DNA of 28,499 nucleotides from DRQF01 sp964559135 (GTDB taxonomy: Bacteria > Planctomycetota > GCA-002687715 > DRQF01), in contig CAZLGG010000049.1 of NCBI GenBank assembly GCA_964559135.1, positions 1 through 28,499 of the forward strand, written 5' to 3'. Shown in pieces: positions 15,431-23,928 of the stretch. The notes under the pieces were generated by a model. It ran no database searches and was not told the DNA's origin. It was given only the letters and a program-made list of their open reading frames with translations. The translations under genes and the position numbers were made by a program. Each line of letters starts with the position of its first letter. Within the stretch, counting starts at the first letter, position 1.

Positions 15431-16730
15431 GGCTCTTGATCTCCTGGAGGAGCTCCTCGGCCTGAGACGCGTGCATTTCGGTGGCGCAGAAGAGGATGTG
15501 TCCCGCGAATTCCGGTGAGTGGTCTTCCAGGGGCAGCCCGAGGACGATGTCCTTTTCGATGAGGCGGTCCCAGAGCGAAGGGTGCTTGCGGAGGTCGAGA
15601 ACGCACTCGTTGAACCACGGCCCCTCGAAGGCGGGCGCGATGCCGATGTCGGCCAAGCCATTCACGAAAAACCGGGCCGTGGCGGCATTCTTGCGGGCGA
15701 GGTCCGTGAGCCCCCGACCGCCCAGAAGCGAGATATAGATCGCCGCGCGCAGGCACATGAGGCCGGACGCCGTGCAGATGTTGCTGGTGGCTTTTTCCCG
15801 TCGAATGAATTGCTCACGGGTGGCCAGTGTGATGCAGAAGGCTTCCGCGCCGGACGCGTCCACGGTCCGTCCCACCAGACGGCCCGGCATCTTGCGAATC
15901 CACTTGTTCTTCGTCGCGAAGAAGCCCGCCGTGGGCCCACCGAGCTGCATGGGAATGCCGAAGCTCTGGGCTTCGCCCACGGTGACGTCGGCGCGCGGCG
16001 GGGGGAGCAGGGCCAAGGAAAGCGCCTCGGTGCAGACCGCGATGCGGAAGGCCCCCTCGGCGAGATCGTCCAAATCGTCCAGCATCCCGAAGTAGTTGGG
16101 GCTTTGGAAGACGACGGCGACGGCGTCGGCGAGGTCTTCGGCGGACGCTTCGACGCGGGTGCGACCCGTGACGCGGTCCCAGTCCATCTCGATGATCTCG
16201 AGGTTGGCGAAGCGGGCATAGGTGGCGAGGACGTCCCGATACTGGGGATGCACCCCCCTGGACACGTAGACCACGGGCTTCGCCCTCGGACGGATGCGGT
16301 GCGCCATGAGGACGGCTTCCGCGAGAGCCGTGCTGCCGTCGTACATGCCGCTGTTGGCGCATTCCTGACCCGTGAGGCGGGCGAAGTAGGTCTGGAACTC
16401 GTAGTACATCGTGAGCGTGCCCTGAGCCAGCTCCGGCTGGTAGGGCGTGTAGCTGGTGACCCACTCGCTCCGCGCCGCCACGCTGTCCACGGTCGCCGGG
16501 ACGTAATGGGGATAGAGACCCCCTCCCAGAAAGGCCGCCCGGGGGCGAGGGCCCTTCATCGCTTCCAGTCGGAGGCGAAGGTTGGCTTCAGCCACGGGCC
16601 CTTCGATGTCGAGCGTGTTCCGGCTGCGGTCGCTGTCGGGAATCGAAGCCAGGAGCTCCTCGACCGACGCGACGCCCAGGACGTCGAGCATCTTCTGCCG
16701 GGACCCCGGCGTGGTGGCACTGTATTTCAT
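15423..16730 (-). CDS. gcvPA: Glycine dehydrogenase (decarboxylating) subunit 1
   Basis: 435 residues, full length for the N-terminal half of a split P-protein. Recognisable blocks are FLGGGLYPHYVPATVD (68-83), YTPYQPELAQGTLTMYYEFQT (93-113 region) and SGMYDGSTALAEAV (127-140), plus the C-terminal FNECVLDL. It lacks the PLP lysine, which is in GcvPB, and pairs with it as the alpha2beta2 enzyme. The ATG at 16730 has GAAGGA five bases upstream and follows gcvH by 22 bases. Split P-proteins are known in many bacteria, including planctomycetes, firmicutes and thermophiles. Confidence 0.97.
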   Translation of the reverse strand: MKYSATTPGSRQKMLDVLGVASVEELLASIPDSDRSRNTLDIEGPVAEANLRLRLEAMKGPRPRAAFLGGGLYPHYVPATVDSVAARSEWVTSYTPYQPELAQGTLTMYYEFQTYFARLTGQECANSGMYDGSTALAEAVLMAHRIRPRAKPVVYVSRGVHPQYRDVLATYARFANLEIIEMDWDRVTGRTRVEASAEDLADAVAVVFQSPNYFGMLDDLDDLAEGAFRIAVCTEALSLALLPPPRADVTVGEAQSFGIPMQLGGPTAGFFATKNKWIRKMPGRLVGRTVDASGAEAFCITLATREQFIRREKATSNICTASGLMCLRAAIYISLLGGRGLTDLARKNAATARFFVNGLADIGIAPAFEGPWFNECVLDLRKHPSLWDRLIEKDIVLGLPLEDHSPEFAGHILFCATEMHASQAEELLQEIKSHV

Positions 16731-16752
16731 GAGAGTCCTTCGCTGGGAAAAC

Positions 16753-17139
16753 TCAGCTCTTCTCGGAGGCGATCAACGCTTCGTAGGCTTCGGCGTCGAG
16801 CAAAGCATCCATTTCCTGGGGCTTTTCCACTTTGATCTTGAGCATCCAGCCCCCTTCCCACGGGTCCTTGTTGAGCAGGTCGAGCTGTCCGAGGAGCGCT
16901 TCGTTCTGCTCGATGACGCGGCCGGTGAGAGGGCTGTAGAGGTCGGACACCGCCTTGACGGATTCGATCTCGCCGAAGGGCTCTCCCGCCATGAGGTCGG
17001 TGTCCGGATCGGGCAGATCCAGGAACACGAGATCGGACAGGTGCTTCACCGCGTAGTCGGTGATGCCGATGGTGGCGACGTCGCCCTCCAGCTTCACCCA
17101 TTCATGAGACTTTTGATATTTCCGGTCGTTGGGTCGCAT
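16753..17139 (-). CDS. gcvH: Glycine cleavage system H protein
   Basis: 128 residues, normal length. The lipoylation motif ESVKAVSDLYSP (59-70) has K62 as the lysine that carries the lipoyl arm; HEWV (12-15) and GITDYA (25-30) are standard GcvH blocks. It shuttles the aminomethyl group from GcvP to GcvT and is reoxidised by dihydrolipoamide dehydrogenase, for which no gene is seen in this window. The ATG at 17139 is 13 bases after the gcvT stop with GAGGAG upstream. The longer open frame to 17340 lies inside gcvT and was rejected. Confidence 0.97.
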   Translation of the reverse strand: MRPNDRKYQKSHEWVKLEGDVATIGITDYAVKHLSDLVFLDLPDPDTDLMAGEPFGEIESVKAVSDLYSPLTGRVIEQNEALLGQLDLLNKDPWEGGWMLKIKVEKPQEMDALLDAEAYEALIASEKS

Positions 17140-17152
17140 TCCGTGGTTCTCC

Positions 17153-18268
17153 TCAGGAATCCATCGTGTTGAGAGAGCCGCTCCCGTCTCTCTTGTAGAA
17201 GGGTAGGGCCACGACCCGTGCCGTCGCCGTCCGTCCTCGAATGTCGATCGTGAGCTCTCGGCCCGGCTCGGAGACCTCCGCCGCCACCAGGGCCGTCGCG
17301 ATCCCGCGCTCGAAGGTGGGGGACCAACTCCCGCTGGCAATGCGGCCGACTTCCACTTCGCCGTCGAGGACGGGGTAACCCTGTCTCGGGATGCGCCGCC
17401 CCTCCACCACCAAGCCGACGATGCGTCGCCGGGGCCCTTCGGCCTTCACCCGAGCGATGACGTCCTTGCCGGGATAGTCGGGCTTTTTCAGACGCACGCC
17501 GAACATGAGCCCCGCCTCCACCGGATTCACGTCTTCCGTGATCTCGTGCCCGTAAAGCGGCATGCCTGCTTCGAGACGCAGGGTGTCGCGGGCGCCGAGG
17601 CCGCAGGGGCAAAGCCCCTCCGGCGCTCCCTGTTCCAGGGCCGCGTCCCACAATGACACCAGGGAGGACGCGGGCAGATAGAGCTCGAAGCCGTCCTCTC
17701 CCGTGTAGCCGGTCCGCGTGATCATGCCGGGTTCACCCAGGATGCGGCCTTGCGCCAATCGGTAATAACCCAGCCCATCCACGTCGATGTCTTGGACGAG
17801 TCGGCCCACCACGTCCGGCGATTTCGGCCCCTGGATCGCCAGCATCCCGAGGCTTGCCGACTGGTCGTCGATCACGACGTCCAGCCCTTCGGACAATTCC
17901 CTCAAGCGGGCGAGATCCACCTGTGTTCGGGACGCATTCACCACGAGAAAAAGATCCGAGGGACGCCGATGGACGAGGATGTCGTCGAGGACCCCTCCCC
18001 GGTCGTTGAGGAACATGGCGTAGCGAATCTGGCCCACCTTGATGCGGTCCACATCGTTGGTTTGGCTGCGCTGCACCAGGGTGTCCGCATCCGGACCGGA
18101 AATCGCCACGCGTCCCATGTGCGCCAGGTCGAACAATCCCACGCCTTCGCGGACGGTCCGATGCTCGGACATGATATCCGTATAGGAGACGGGCATTTCC
18201 CAGCCTCCGAAGTCGATCATCCGCGCTCCGGCGGCATGATGCCGCTCATTGAGTGGTGTTTTCTTCAC
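17153..18268 (-). CDS. gcvT: Aminomethyltransferase, glycine cleavage T protein
   Basis: 371 residues from a GTG at 18268, which gives the usual start VKKTPLNERH and normal family length. An ATG at 18310 would add 14 residues (MQRILQKSTREPQD) with no family match or ribosome binding site, but it cannot be excluded. Typical GcvT segments are IDFGGWEMPVSYTD near the start, GLFDLAHMGR, NDRGGVLDDILV and RTGYTGEDGFELY, followed by the C-terminal GCVT barrel. It transfers the methylene group from the GcvH arm to tetrahydrofolate and releases ammonia. It is the first gene of the gcv operon. I looked for a glycine riboswitch in front of it and did not see one. Confidence 0.95.
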   Translation of the reverse strand: MKKTPLNERHHAAGARMIDFGGWEMPVSYTDIMSEHRTVREGVGLFDLAHMGRVAISGPDADTLVQRSQTNDVDRIKVGQIRYAMFLNDRGGVLDDILVHRRPSDLFLVVNASRTQVDLARLRELSEGLDVVIDDQSASLGMLAIQGPKSPDVVGRLVQDIDVDGLGYYRLAQGRILGEPGMITRTGYTGEDGFELYLPASSLVSLWDAALEQGAPEGLCPCGLGARDTLRLEAGMPLYGHEITEDVNPVEAGLMFGVRLKKPDYPGKDVIARVKAEGPRRRIVGLVVEGRRIPRQGYPVLDGEVEVGRIASGSWSPTFERGIATALVAAEVSEPGRELTIDIRGRTATARVVALPFYKRDGSGSLNTMDS

Positions 18269-18459
18269 GTCCTGGGGCTCTCTGGTGGACTTTTGGAGGA
18301 TGCGCTGCATCTTATTGCGACGACGCGGCCTTTCACAGGGGCCGCGGCATGGGCTCGCCCAGAATCTCACCGGGGCCGAGATTCGTTTCCACCCGATCCA
18401 GGGATTGGTCGATATATCCCCTGAAATACCGCAACGATCCCGAGAAACGAGCACGGCCC

Positions 18460-21400
18460 ATGGTGATTCGAGGAGACCTCCTCAGCGTCGACTTGTCCAA
18501 CGTCTTCCAGATGTTGGCGATGAACCGGAAGAAGGGCATTTTCCGGGTGCTGAATCGGGAGAACATCCTCGAGAAGCGGTCCTTGTATCTGGACGCCGAC
18601 AAGGTCGGGCTGCTGGAGGTCCCCCGGAACCCGGACTTGGCCGCCATCCTCGTGGATCTGGGCATCATCGGGTATGCGGATTGGCAGGAAGCCCACCGGA
18701 AAGCGGAAACCTTCGCCGTTCCCCCCAGCGATTACATCCTCAAGCGGGGCAAGGTCTCGGAGGAGGATCTCCTCAAGGCGGAAACCCGACTCCAAGAGGA
18801 GTTGATCCTCGAGATTTTCCTGTGGAAGAACATCACGTTCTCGCTGGATGAGGAGACGTTCGCGCCGGAGGATCCGCGTCGGCGGATGTTCGTGGTCGAC
18901 CACATGGTGATGGAGGCGGCCCGTCGCCAGGACGAGTGGATGCGGGTGGTGGAACTGATCGGCGGGGGCCACGAGGTCTGGCGGGCCCGCACGGGAACCG
19001 ATCCCTCGGCGGCCGGCCTCACTCCGGTCCACAGAATCGTCCTCGACTACCTGGATGGCGTTCACGGCAGCCGGGAGGTCATGGCCGCGACCGGGCTGCC
19101 CCGATACCTCGTCGATACGGCGATCGCGGAACTCGCGCAACAGGGACTGGTGGAGCGGATGGGGTTGAATGACCTCATCGAAACCGGAGACAGGCTCGCC
19201 CAGACAGGGCGTCACGCCGATGCCATTCGTCTCTACAAGTGCGCCGTGCGTCAGGATCGTTTGAGTATCGCCCTGCACAAACGTCTCGCCGCCAGCTACC
19301 TCGCGGAAGGCCGCATGGCGAAGGCCGCCGCTCACTACAAGTTCTGCGCGATGACGTTGATCGAGAGCGGTCTCGTGCGGGAGGCGCTTACGATCTATGA
19401 GTTCGTGGTGTCGATTCTCCCCACGGATTTCCGAAGCATCGTCAAGGGCATCGAGCTGATCGCAAAGCTGGGTGGCGCCACGACCGACGATGACCGCAAC
19501 TGTCTACGTGACGGCGTCCGGCTGGCCCGTTTCTATCAGGACACCGGGATGTACACGGAGGCCATCGGACTCTTGGAGCACATCCTCGCCGTCGACTCCG
19601 GGAATACGTCGTTCGGTTTCATGCTTGCACGTTTGCAGACCAAGGTCGGCGACATCCAGGCGGCCGTCACGACCTACATGAAACTCGCCGCGAGGCTCGT
19701 CGAGCAGCGAGACTATGAGGGAGCTCTCAACGTCTACAAGATGGTGAGCAGTTTCGAAACACCCCACCGGGAGCTGTGTCGCCGCAGAATCCAGGAAATC
19801 ATCAGTCTTCTGGACCGCCGCCACCGTCGCCGAGTCGCCGGCTTCGGAGCGTTGATCGTCATCCTCCTCCTCACCGCGGGCGGTGTCGGCTACTGGTTCT
19901 ACCAGCGCGCCGCAGAGGAAGAGTTGGCGGCCGTCACGCTTGCGTGGGACGAGGCCGACGGGGAGGAGCATTGGACCGATCTCTCCAACCGTCTCGAGGA
20001 ATTGGCTGGTCGTTTTCCGTTGACCGCCGCGGCCAACCAGGCGCGCGACCTCCAGTTGCAGGCACGGTCTCGTGTCGAGAGCCTCCGGCGCCGCAGGCAG
20101 CAGGCCCGCGAAGCCGAGCGCGACAGGCGCCTGGGACTCCTGAATGAGGCCGCCGCACTCTTCGAGGACGGTCTGTCCCAGCAGTCCGAAAGGAAAATGC
20201 GCGAAGCCCTCGAAAGCTACCGAGCCTGCCTCGACAAAGCCAAGGAAGCCGGGCAGGAGGCCTGGGCGGAAAACCCCGAACGCGCCGTATCCGCCCGGTG
20301 CAAAGAGATCGAAGCCCATCTCGCGCGGGAAGAAGAAACCCTGGCGAAGATCGCCGATCTGCGCGCTCGAGGGGAACTCGAGCAGGCGTTCGAGGTCGCA
20401 CGCAATCTTCTCGACCCCTCGGGTGGAGGGCTCGATCTGGGGGCCATGAAGGTCGTCAGCCGTAGCGCGGAGGAGGGCCTCGTGTTCTCGTTCGTGGTTG
20501 CGAGCGCGCCGGCCGGTGCGGAGTTCGAGGTGGACGACGAAACTCTCGAGGCGCCGGCGCTCATCGAACTCAGCCGATCTCGCCCCAAGGTGAGAATCCG
20601 CGCCCACGCAGAGGGTTACCAGAACGCCACCTTGGAACTCGACTGGAAGCGCAGCGCCCACAGGCAGATGATCGTGTTGCGGAAAAACCCGGTCCGAAGC
20701 ATCGAGGTGGGGGCGCCCTTGGCGGCTCTTTTTTCGCACGGCGCGGATCTGGTCGCGGTCGGCCTCAACGGCGTCGTGTACTTCGTGGACGCCTCGGGCG
20801 AGACGCAAAAGATCATCGAACCCGCGCATCTCGTCTCGCTTTCGACGGACCCCGTTCTCGAGGATGGGAAACTCGTCTTCGGCACCGCGGACAGGCGCGT
20901 CCGCTGCATCGATCTCGCGGGACGTCGATTGCTCTGGACCGCTTCGGCGCGGGCGGAGTCCGTTCGGGTTGTGACGCTTCGGGGCGGCGTGGTCGTCAGT
21001 GGCGGTGCGTCCGGAAATCGAGGCTGGCTCGAATTCTTCGATGCGGAAACAGGCGTCCAGAAGGGGCGGACCGAGTTGGCGTCTCCCATCCGCGCGGCGG
21101 CGCCTCTGAATCGGTTCGTCGGCGCCGTGACCGACGCGGGAGAGTTGGTCTTCGTCGATCCGGATACGCAAGCGGTCGTCGAGCGCCGAGTCGGCCCGTT
21201 TCGGAGGGCTCTGGCGCCCATTGGTCTCAATGAGGTCGTCGCGGTCCTCGAGGATTCAGCGGCCCTGGGTTTCAAGGTGAAGAATGGGAAGGTCACGTCG
21301 ACGAAGGTCGTGTTGCCGTCCGGCGTGGTCGCGGGACCGAAGGCCGTCGGTGGGCAGGCGGTGATGTTCTTGGAGGACGGAACGCTGATCGTGATCGGAG

Positions 21401-21666
21401 CGGACGCGCGCGCTCGAATTCATCACGAGACGGCGGCGGCCTCGATGTCGAAGCTTTCTCCGGCGCTGCTTCCCCTCGGCCGCGACCAGGTCTTCGTGAT
21501 GCCGAAGAACGACAGTTCACTCATTCGCGTCGACGTCTCGAGGGGGAGAACCCTGGACGGATTCGATCTCGCGGGCGAGGAATTCGGGGCCGCCACCCGG
21601 TGGGGGAAGTGGATCGCGGTGGCCGACGGCGACCCAAGGGGGCGTGTGCGCCTCTATCGGGACTGA
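18460..21666 (+). CDS. DUF4388 / TPR / single-TM / PEGA-like / beta-propeller membrane protein
   Basis: 1068 residues from the ATG at 18460; the open frame to 18253 overlaps the gcvT promoter region and lacks family character. In order: a DUF4388-type N-terminus (GDLLSVDLSNVFQMLAMNRK, about 5-24, then KKGIFRVLN), a winged-helix-like block (about 190-230), TPR repeats (about 235-450, for example AIRLYKCAVRQDRLSIALHK), one transmembrane helix (about 462-483, preceded by RRHRRR), a coiled-coil rich in E/R (about 500-650), a PEGA-like domain (about 678-745, SAPAGAEFEVDDE) and a C-terminal propeller-like repeat region (about 747-1068). The basic residues before the helix put the N-terminus in the cytoplasm and the propeller outside. 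DUF4388 proteins are usually linked to signalling with small GTPases. The next gene starts one base after the stop. The exact role is unknown. Confidence 0.8.
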   Translation: MVIRGDLLSVDLSNVFQMLAMNRKKGIFRVLNRENILEKRSLYLDADKVGLLEVPRNPDLAAILVDLGIIGYADWQEAHRKAETFAVPPSDYILKRGKVSEEDLLKAETRLQEELILEIFLWKNITFSLDEETFAPEDPRRRMFVVDHMVMEAARRQDEWMRVVELIGGGHEVWRARTGTDPSAAGLTPVHRIVLDYLDGVHGSREVMAATGLPRYLVDTAIAELAQQGLVERMGLNDLIETGDRLAQTGRHADAIRLYKCAVRQDRLSIALHKRLAASYLAEGRMAKAAAHYKFCAMTLIESGLVREALTIYEFVVSILPTDFRSIVKGIELIAKLGGATTDDDRNCLRDGVRLARFYQDTGMYTEAIGLLEHILAVDSGNTSFGFMLARLQTKVGDIQAAVTTYMKLAARLVEQRDYEGALNVYKMVSSFETPHRELCRRRIQEIISLLDRRHRRRVAGFGALIVILLLTAGGVGYWFYQRAAEEELAAVTLAWDEADGEEHWTDLSNRLEELAGRFPLTAAANQARDLQLQARSRVESLRRRRQQAREAERDRRLGLLNEAAALFEDGLSQQSERKMREALESYRACLDKAKEAGQEAWAENPERAVSARCKEIEAHLAREEETLAKIADLRARGELEQAFEVARNLLDPSGGGLDLGAMKVVSRSAEEGLVFSFVVASAPAGAEFEVDDETLEAPALIELSRSRPKVRIRAHAEGYQNATLELDWKRSAHRQMIVLRKNPVRSIEVGAPLAALFSHGADLVAVGLNGVVYFVDASGETQKIIEPAHLVSLSTDPVLEDGKLVFGTADRRVRCIDLAGRRLLWTASARAESVRVVTLRGGVVVSGGASGNRGWLEFFDAETGVQKGRTELASPIRAAAPLNRFVGAVTDAGELVFVDPDTQAVVERRVGPFRRALAPIGLNEVVAVLEDSAALGFKVKNGKVTSTKVVLPSGVVAGPKAVGGQAVMFLEDGTLIVIGADARARIHHETAAASMSKLSPALLPLGRDQVFVMPKNDSSLIRVDVSRGRTLDGFDLAGEEFGAATRWGKWIAVADGDPRGRVRLYRD

Positions 21667-21667
21667 G

Positions 21668-22480
21668 ATGGTCGAGATCAAGCTCGAACGTCAAGAGATT
21701 CTCTTCCGCATCCTCTACGTGGGGCGCAAGGAATCCACGAAGTTCGCCGTGATGCGAGCGATTCAAGATCAATTGAAATCGAAGGCCGAGGATCATCTGC
21801 TCGTGCTTCATGCAGGCGGTGATCGCGTCGTGTCGTTTCGTCATGATCTTGGGACCGACCAACGACTCTACGACCTCAGTCTCGCGTTCGATCTTCTCAC
21901 GATTCCAGGAGAGTTGAAGACTCCGGCGAACGAGGAATTGCTTCTTCGTGCCGCGGACGCCATCGTATGGCTGGATGACGGTGATCCGTCGGGCGCGGAC
22001 GAGTGCTTCTCGCAATGCGAACGAGTCCTTGGCAGGTTGACGACGCTCCGGCGCGCTCCGGACGACCTTCCCGTCTTCGTTCAAGGGTATGACGATGCGA
22101 TGCGCGTGGCCGGTCGACGATACCGACGCATGGCCGGCGGATGGCGCCCCGTCGTCCGCGGGCTTCGCGAGGGCGGTTTGACGGCCGCCGACGTGGTGAA
22201 GGACGTGGAGGCCGCCGTGTTGGAACGGTATCGCGTCTGGGAACAGGAAATGCGGTCCCGGGGTATGCCCCATCACATCCGCATTCGCGACCGCATCTAC
22301 GAGAAAATCTGCCTCACGGCGGACTGCACCGACGACGAGATCCCCGCGATGGAGCCGGAGATGCGGCTGATCAAGGCCATGGCGCCCCCGGCGGGGCGCC
22401 ATTTCACCATCCGGTGGGTCGTCGCCGCCCTTCTTCTGCTGGTGGCGGCGGCCGCCGCCGCGGCGTCTTTTTATCTCTGA
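21668..22480 (+). CDS. Tail-anchored MglA/Ras-like pseudo-GTPase
   Basis: 270 residues, ATG one base after the preceding stop, so surely co-translated. It follows the small-GTPase layout of MglA: FRILYVGR (13-20), DLLTIPGE (75-82, the switch II region where MglA has TVPGQ), RAADAIVWLDD (94-104) and LPVFVQGYDD (134-143, where GTPases have NKxD). The P-loop, normally GxxxxGKT/S, is here GRKESTKF (19-26) and lacks the GK pair, and NKxD is also lost, so GTP binding or hydrolysis is doubtful. The last 26 residues are a single hydrophobic helix (WVVAALLLLVAAAAAAASFYL) with no lumenal tail, i.e. a tail anchor. With the upstream DUF4388 protein it may form a membrane-bound signalling or scaffold pair (inference). 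Confidence 0.7.
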   Translation: MVEIKLERQEILFRILYVGRKESTKFAVMRAIQDQLKSKAEDHLLVLHAGGDRVVSFRHDLGTDQRLYDLSLAFDLLTIPGELKTPANEELLLRAADAIVWLDDGDPSGADECFSQCERVLGRLTTLRRAPDDLPVFVQGYDDAMRVAGRRYRRMAGGWRPVVRGLREGGLTAADVVKDVEAAVLERYRVWEQEMRSRGMPHHIRIRDRIYEKICLTADCTDDEIPAMEPEMRLIKAMAPPAGRHFTIRWVVAALLLLVAAAAAAASFYL

Positions 22481-22530
22481 AACGTGCTCTGGGAGGTCCG
22501 TTTGGGCCCTCGCTCTGTTTGCGATCGTTC

Positions 22531-22558
22531 TTGAGGGGCGACCGGGGGCTTCTATAAT
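22531..22558 (+). promoter_or_regulatory. Sigma70-type promoter
   Basis: TTGAGG (22531-22536, 4 of 6 to TTGACA), a 16-base spacer and a perfect TATAAT (22553-22558). It lies 41 bases upstream of the ATG at 22600 and implies a start of transcription near 22565. This is the best -10 in the window. Confidence 0.7.
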
Positions 22559-22599
22559 GGCTTTCGCGACCCTGGCTGACCGAGGATCGAGACCTATTC

Positions 22600-23577
22600 A
22601 TGTCCCAGCGCCCCACGGCGAATTCCCTATTTCGATTGAGAAACGACTTGCAGCGTCGAAAAGCGGGCGATGTGGAATGCCCACTGGGTGTCTACCCCTC
22701 GGCGATGGGGGTCACGTTGCGGCAGGGGTATCAGTCCGCCTTCCAGATAGGGCGAGAGGGGATGGACGACCACTGCGAATATCGCATCCTCCTCGGAAAT
22801 GATCGCCTTTTCGACGTCCTCACGCGGGTGTTCGTCGAGTTTCTCCCCGAGACCGTTTTCGGTCTCTTCGAGGAGTTCTCGTACGATGCGTGGCGAGAGA
22901 CGGACACCTGGGCCTCCGGCTCGCCCGTTTCCAAGCAGCGGTTCCTGCAAGCCTGGGAGCTTTTCGGCCGTTTCTTCGTCGAGGACGGGCGTTGTGGATT
23001 CGGCGCGAGGGGGGACGAGCCTCGCGTCGAGGTCTTCCTCGAAGAGCACGGCGCGGTCTACATCGCCTGCGGCTTCGAATTGAGGGACCGGATCGAGGCG
23101 ATGCTCGAGGGTCTCGGTCTTCCCGAACTCGAGGAAGTGCTTGGAATCGAGAATCACGATCACCGTCACGAGGATGTCCTGGATCTTTCCGACAGCACCG
23201 TGATGGACGATCTGGACATCAAGTTCGCCGTGATCGAGAGCCTCGGCATGGCGCTCACCAACGGAGACGAGATGGGCCCCGTGGGCGAGCCCCAACCCTT
23301 CTGGATCTACCTCGAACTCGATCTCACTTTCGATGACGCGGCCGAGGGACAAAGGGCCTACATCAGTTTGGCCGTGACGGCGCATGATCACGCCGAGGCA
23401 CGGAGCTTGGCCGAAGCGCGACTGCTCGAACGCTTCCCGTCGGCGCTCGTGGCGCGCTACCTGCAGATCTACCGGATCGGGGATTCGGACATCAGCGCCG
23501 AGATTGCGCCGCGGAGGCGGGACGCCATCGGTTCCGTCGGGGTCTGGTTCGAGTCGTCGCCCGAATACTGGGCCTGA
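22600..23577 (+). CDS. Hypothetical protein, unrecognised
   Basis: 325 residues, ATG at 22600 with GAGGATCGAG upstream and its own promoter. I recognise no family. Composition is soluble and acidic, without signal peptide or membrane helix. Visible features: an acidic segment EEVLGIENHDHRHEDVLDL (about 178-196) with a histidine-rich HDHRH that might bind metal, and repeated FEEF/FVEF aromatic-acidic stretches (about 78-95). It ends 12 bases before the convergent DUF1844 gene. It stands alone between two operons, so context gives no clue. The gene itself is well supported by promoter, start and uninterrupted codon use. Confidence 0.7.
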   Translation: MSQRPTANSLFRLRNDLQRRKAGDVECPLGVYPSAMGVTLRQGYQSAFQIGREGMDDHCEYRILLGNDRLFDVLTRVFVEFLPETVFGLFEEFSYDAWRETDTWASGSPVSKQRFLQAWELFGRFFVEDGRCGFGARGDEPRVEVFLEEHGAVYIACGFELRDRIEAMLEGLGLPELEEVLGIENHDHRHEDVLDLSDSTVMDDLDIKFAVIESLGMALTNGDEMGPVGEPQPFWIYLELDLTFDDAAEGQRAYISLAVTAHDHAEARSLAEARLLERFPSALVARYLQIYRIGDSDISAEIAPRRRDAIGSVGVWFESSPEYWA

Positions 23578-23589
23578 AACTCCGAAGAG

Positions 23590-23928
23590 CTACTCGCTCG
23601 CTTCTTTGGACCCGTCGTCGTCGGGCGTCGCGTCGGCTTCGGGGACCGCGGTCGCGGTCGCGGTGTTCCGGGTCTTGTCCACGTAGGTGCGTTGAACCTC
23701 GGAAAGCGCGTTGGCCAACCCCTGCTCTTCCTCTTCGTCGAGGTTTCCCCGCGTCTTGTCCCTGAGGATCATGAGCGAGTCGATGTGCCAACGCGCCTGA
23801 CGCGGGTCCATGGCGGACTTCCCGGTCATGGGGTTGGGGATCTCGCCCAAGGCGATCATGGCCTGAGTCGCGAGGGTGTAGACGACCGTCAGAAACGAGG
23901 CTTCGGGGATGTCCTGCTCGTCGCTCAT
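23590..23928 (-). CDS. DUF1844 domain protein
   Basis: 112 residues. The core SFLTVVYTLATQAMIALGEIP (11-31) followed by ARWHIDSLMILRDKTRGNLDEEEE (45-68 region) is the DUF1844 signature; the last 25 residues are an acidic, low-complexity tail. Function unknown; the family is small and widespread in planctomycetes and several other diderm phyla, as far as I know. The ATG at 23928 overlaps the pyrG stop as ATGA, so translation is coupled to pyrG. Confidence 0.85.
   Translation of the reverse strand: MSDEQDIPEASFLTVVYTLATQAMIALGEIPNPMTGKSAMDPRQARWHIDSLMILRDKTRGNLDEEEEQGLANALSEVQRTYVDKTRNTATATAVPEADATPDDDGSKEASE

Noticed and set aside
13460..15439. 659-codon open frame on the plus strand opposite gcvPB and the lipoate transferase gene
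   Set aside because: Shadow of minus-strand genes in GC-rich DNA; low-complexity G/R/V/H-rich translation with no family match.
15519..16835. 438-codon open frame on the plus strand opposite gcvPA
   Set aside because: Antisense shadow of gcvPA, which is unmistakable on the minus strand.
18311..18459. Glycine riboswitch in front of gcvT
   Set aside because: The conserved glycine aptamer core bases are not present in the leader between the gcvT and DUF4388 starts.
18253..18459. N-terminal extension of the DUF4388 protein
   Set aside because: The 69 extra residues overlap the gcvT start region, are not family-like, and the protein motif starts just after the ATG at 18460.
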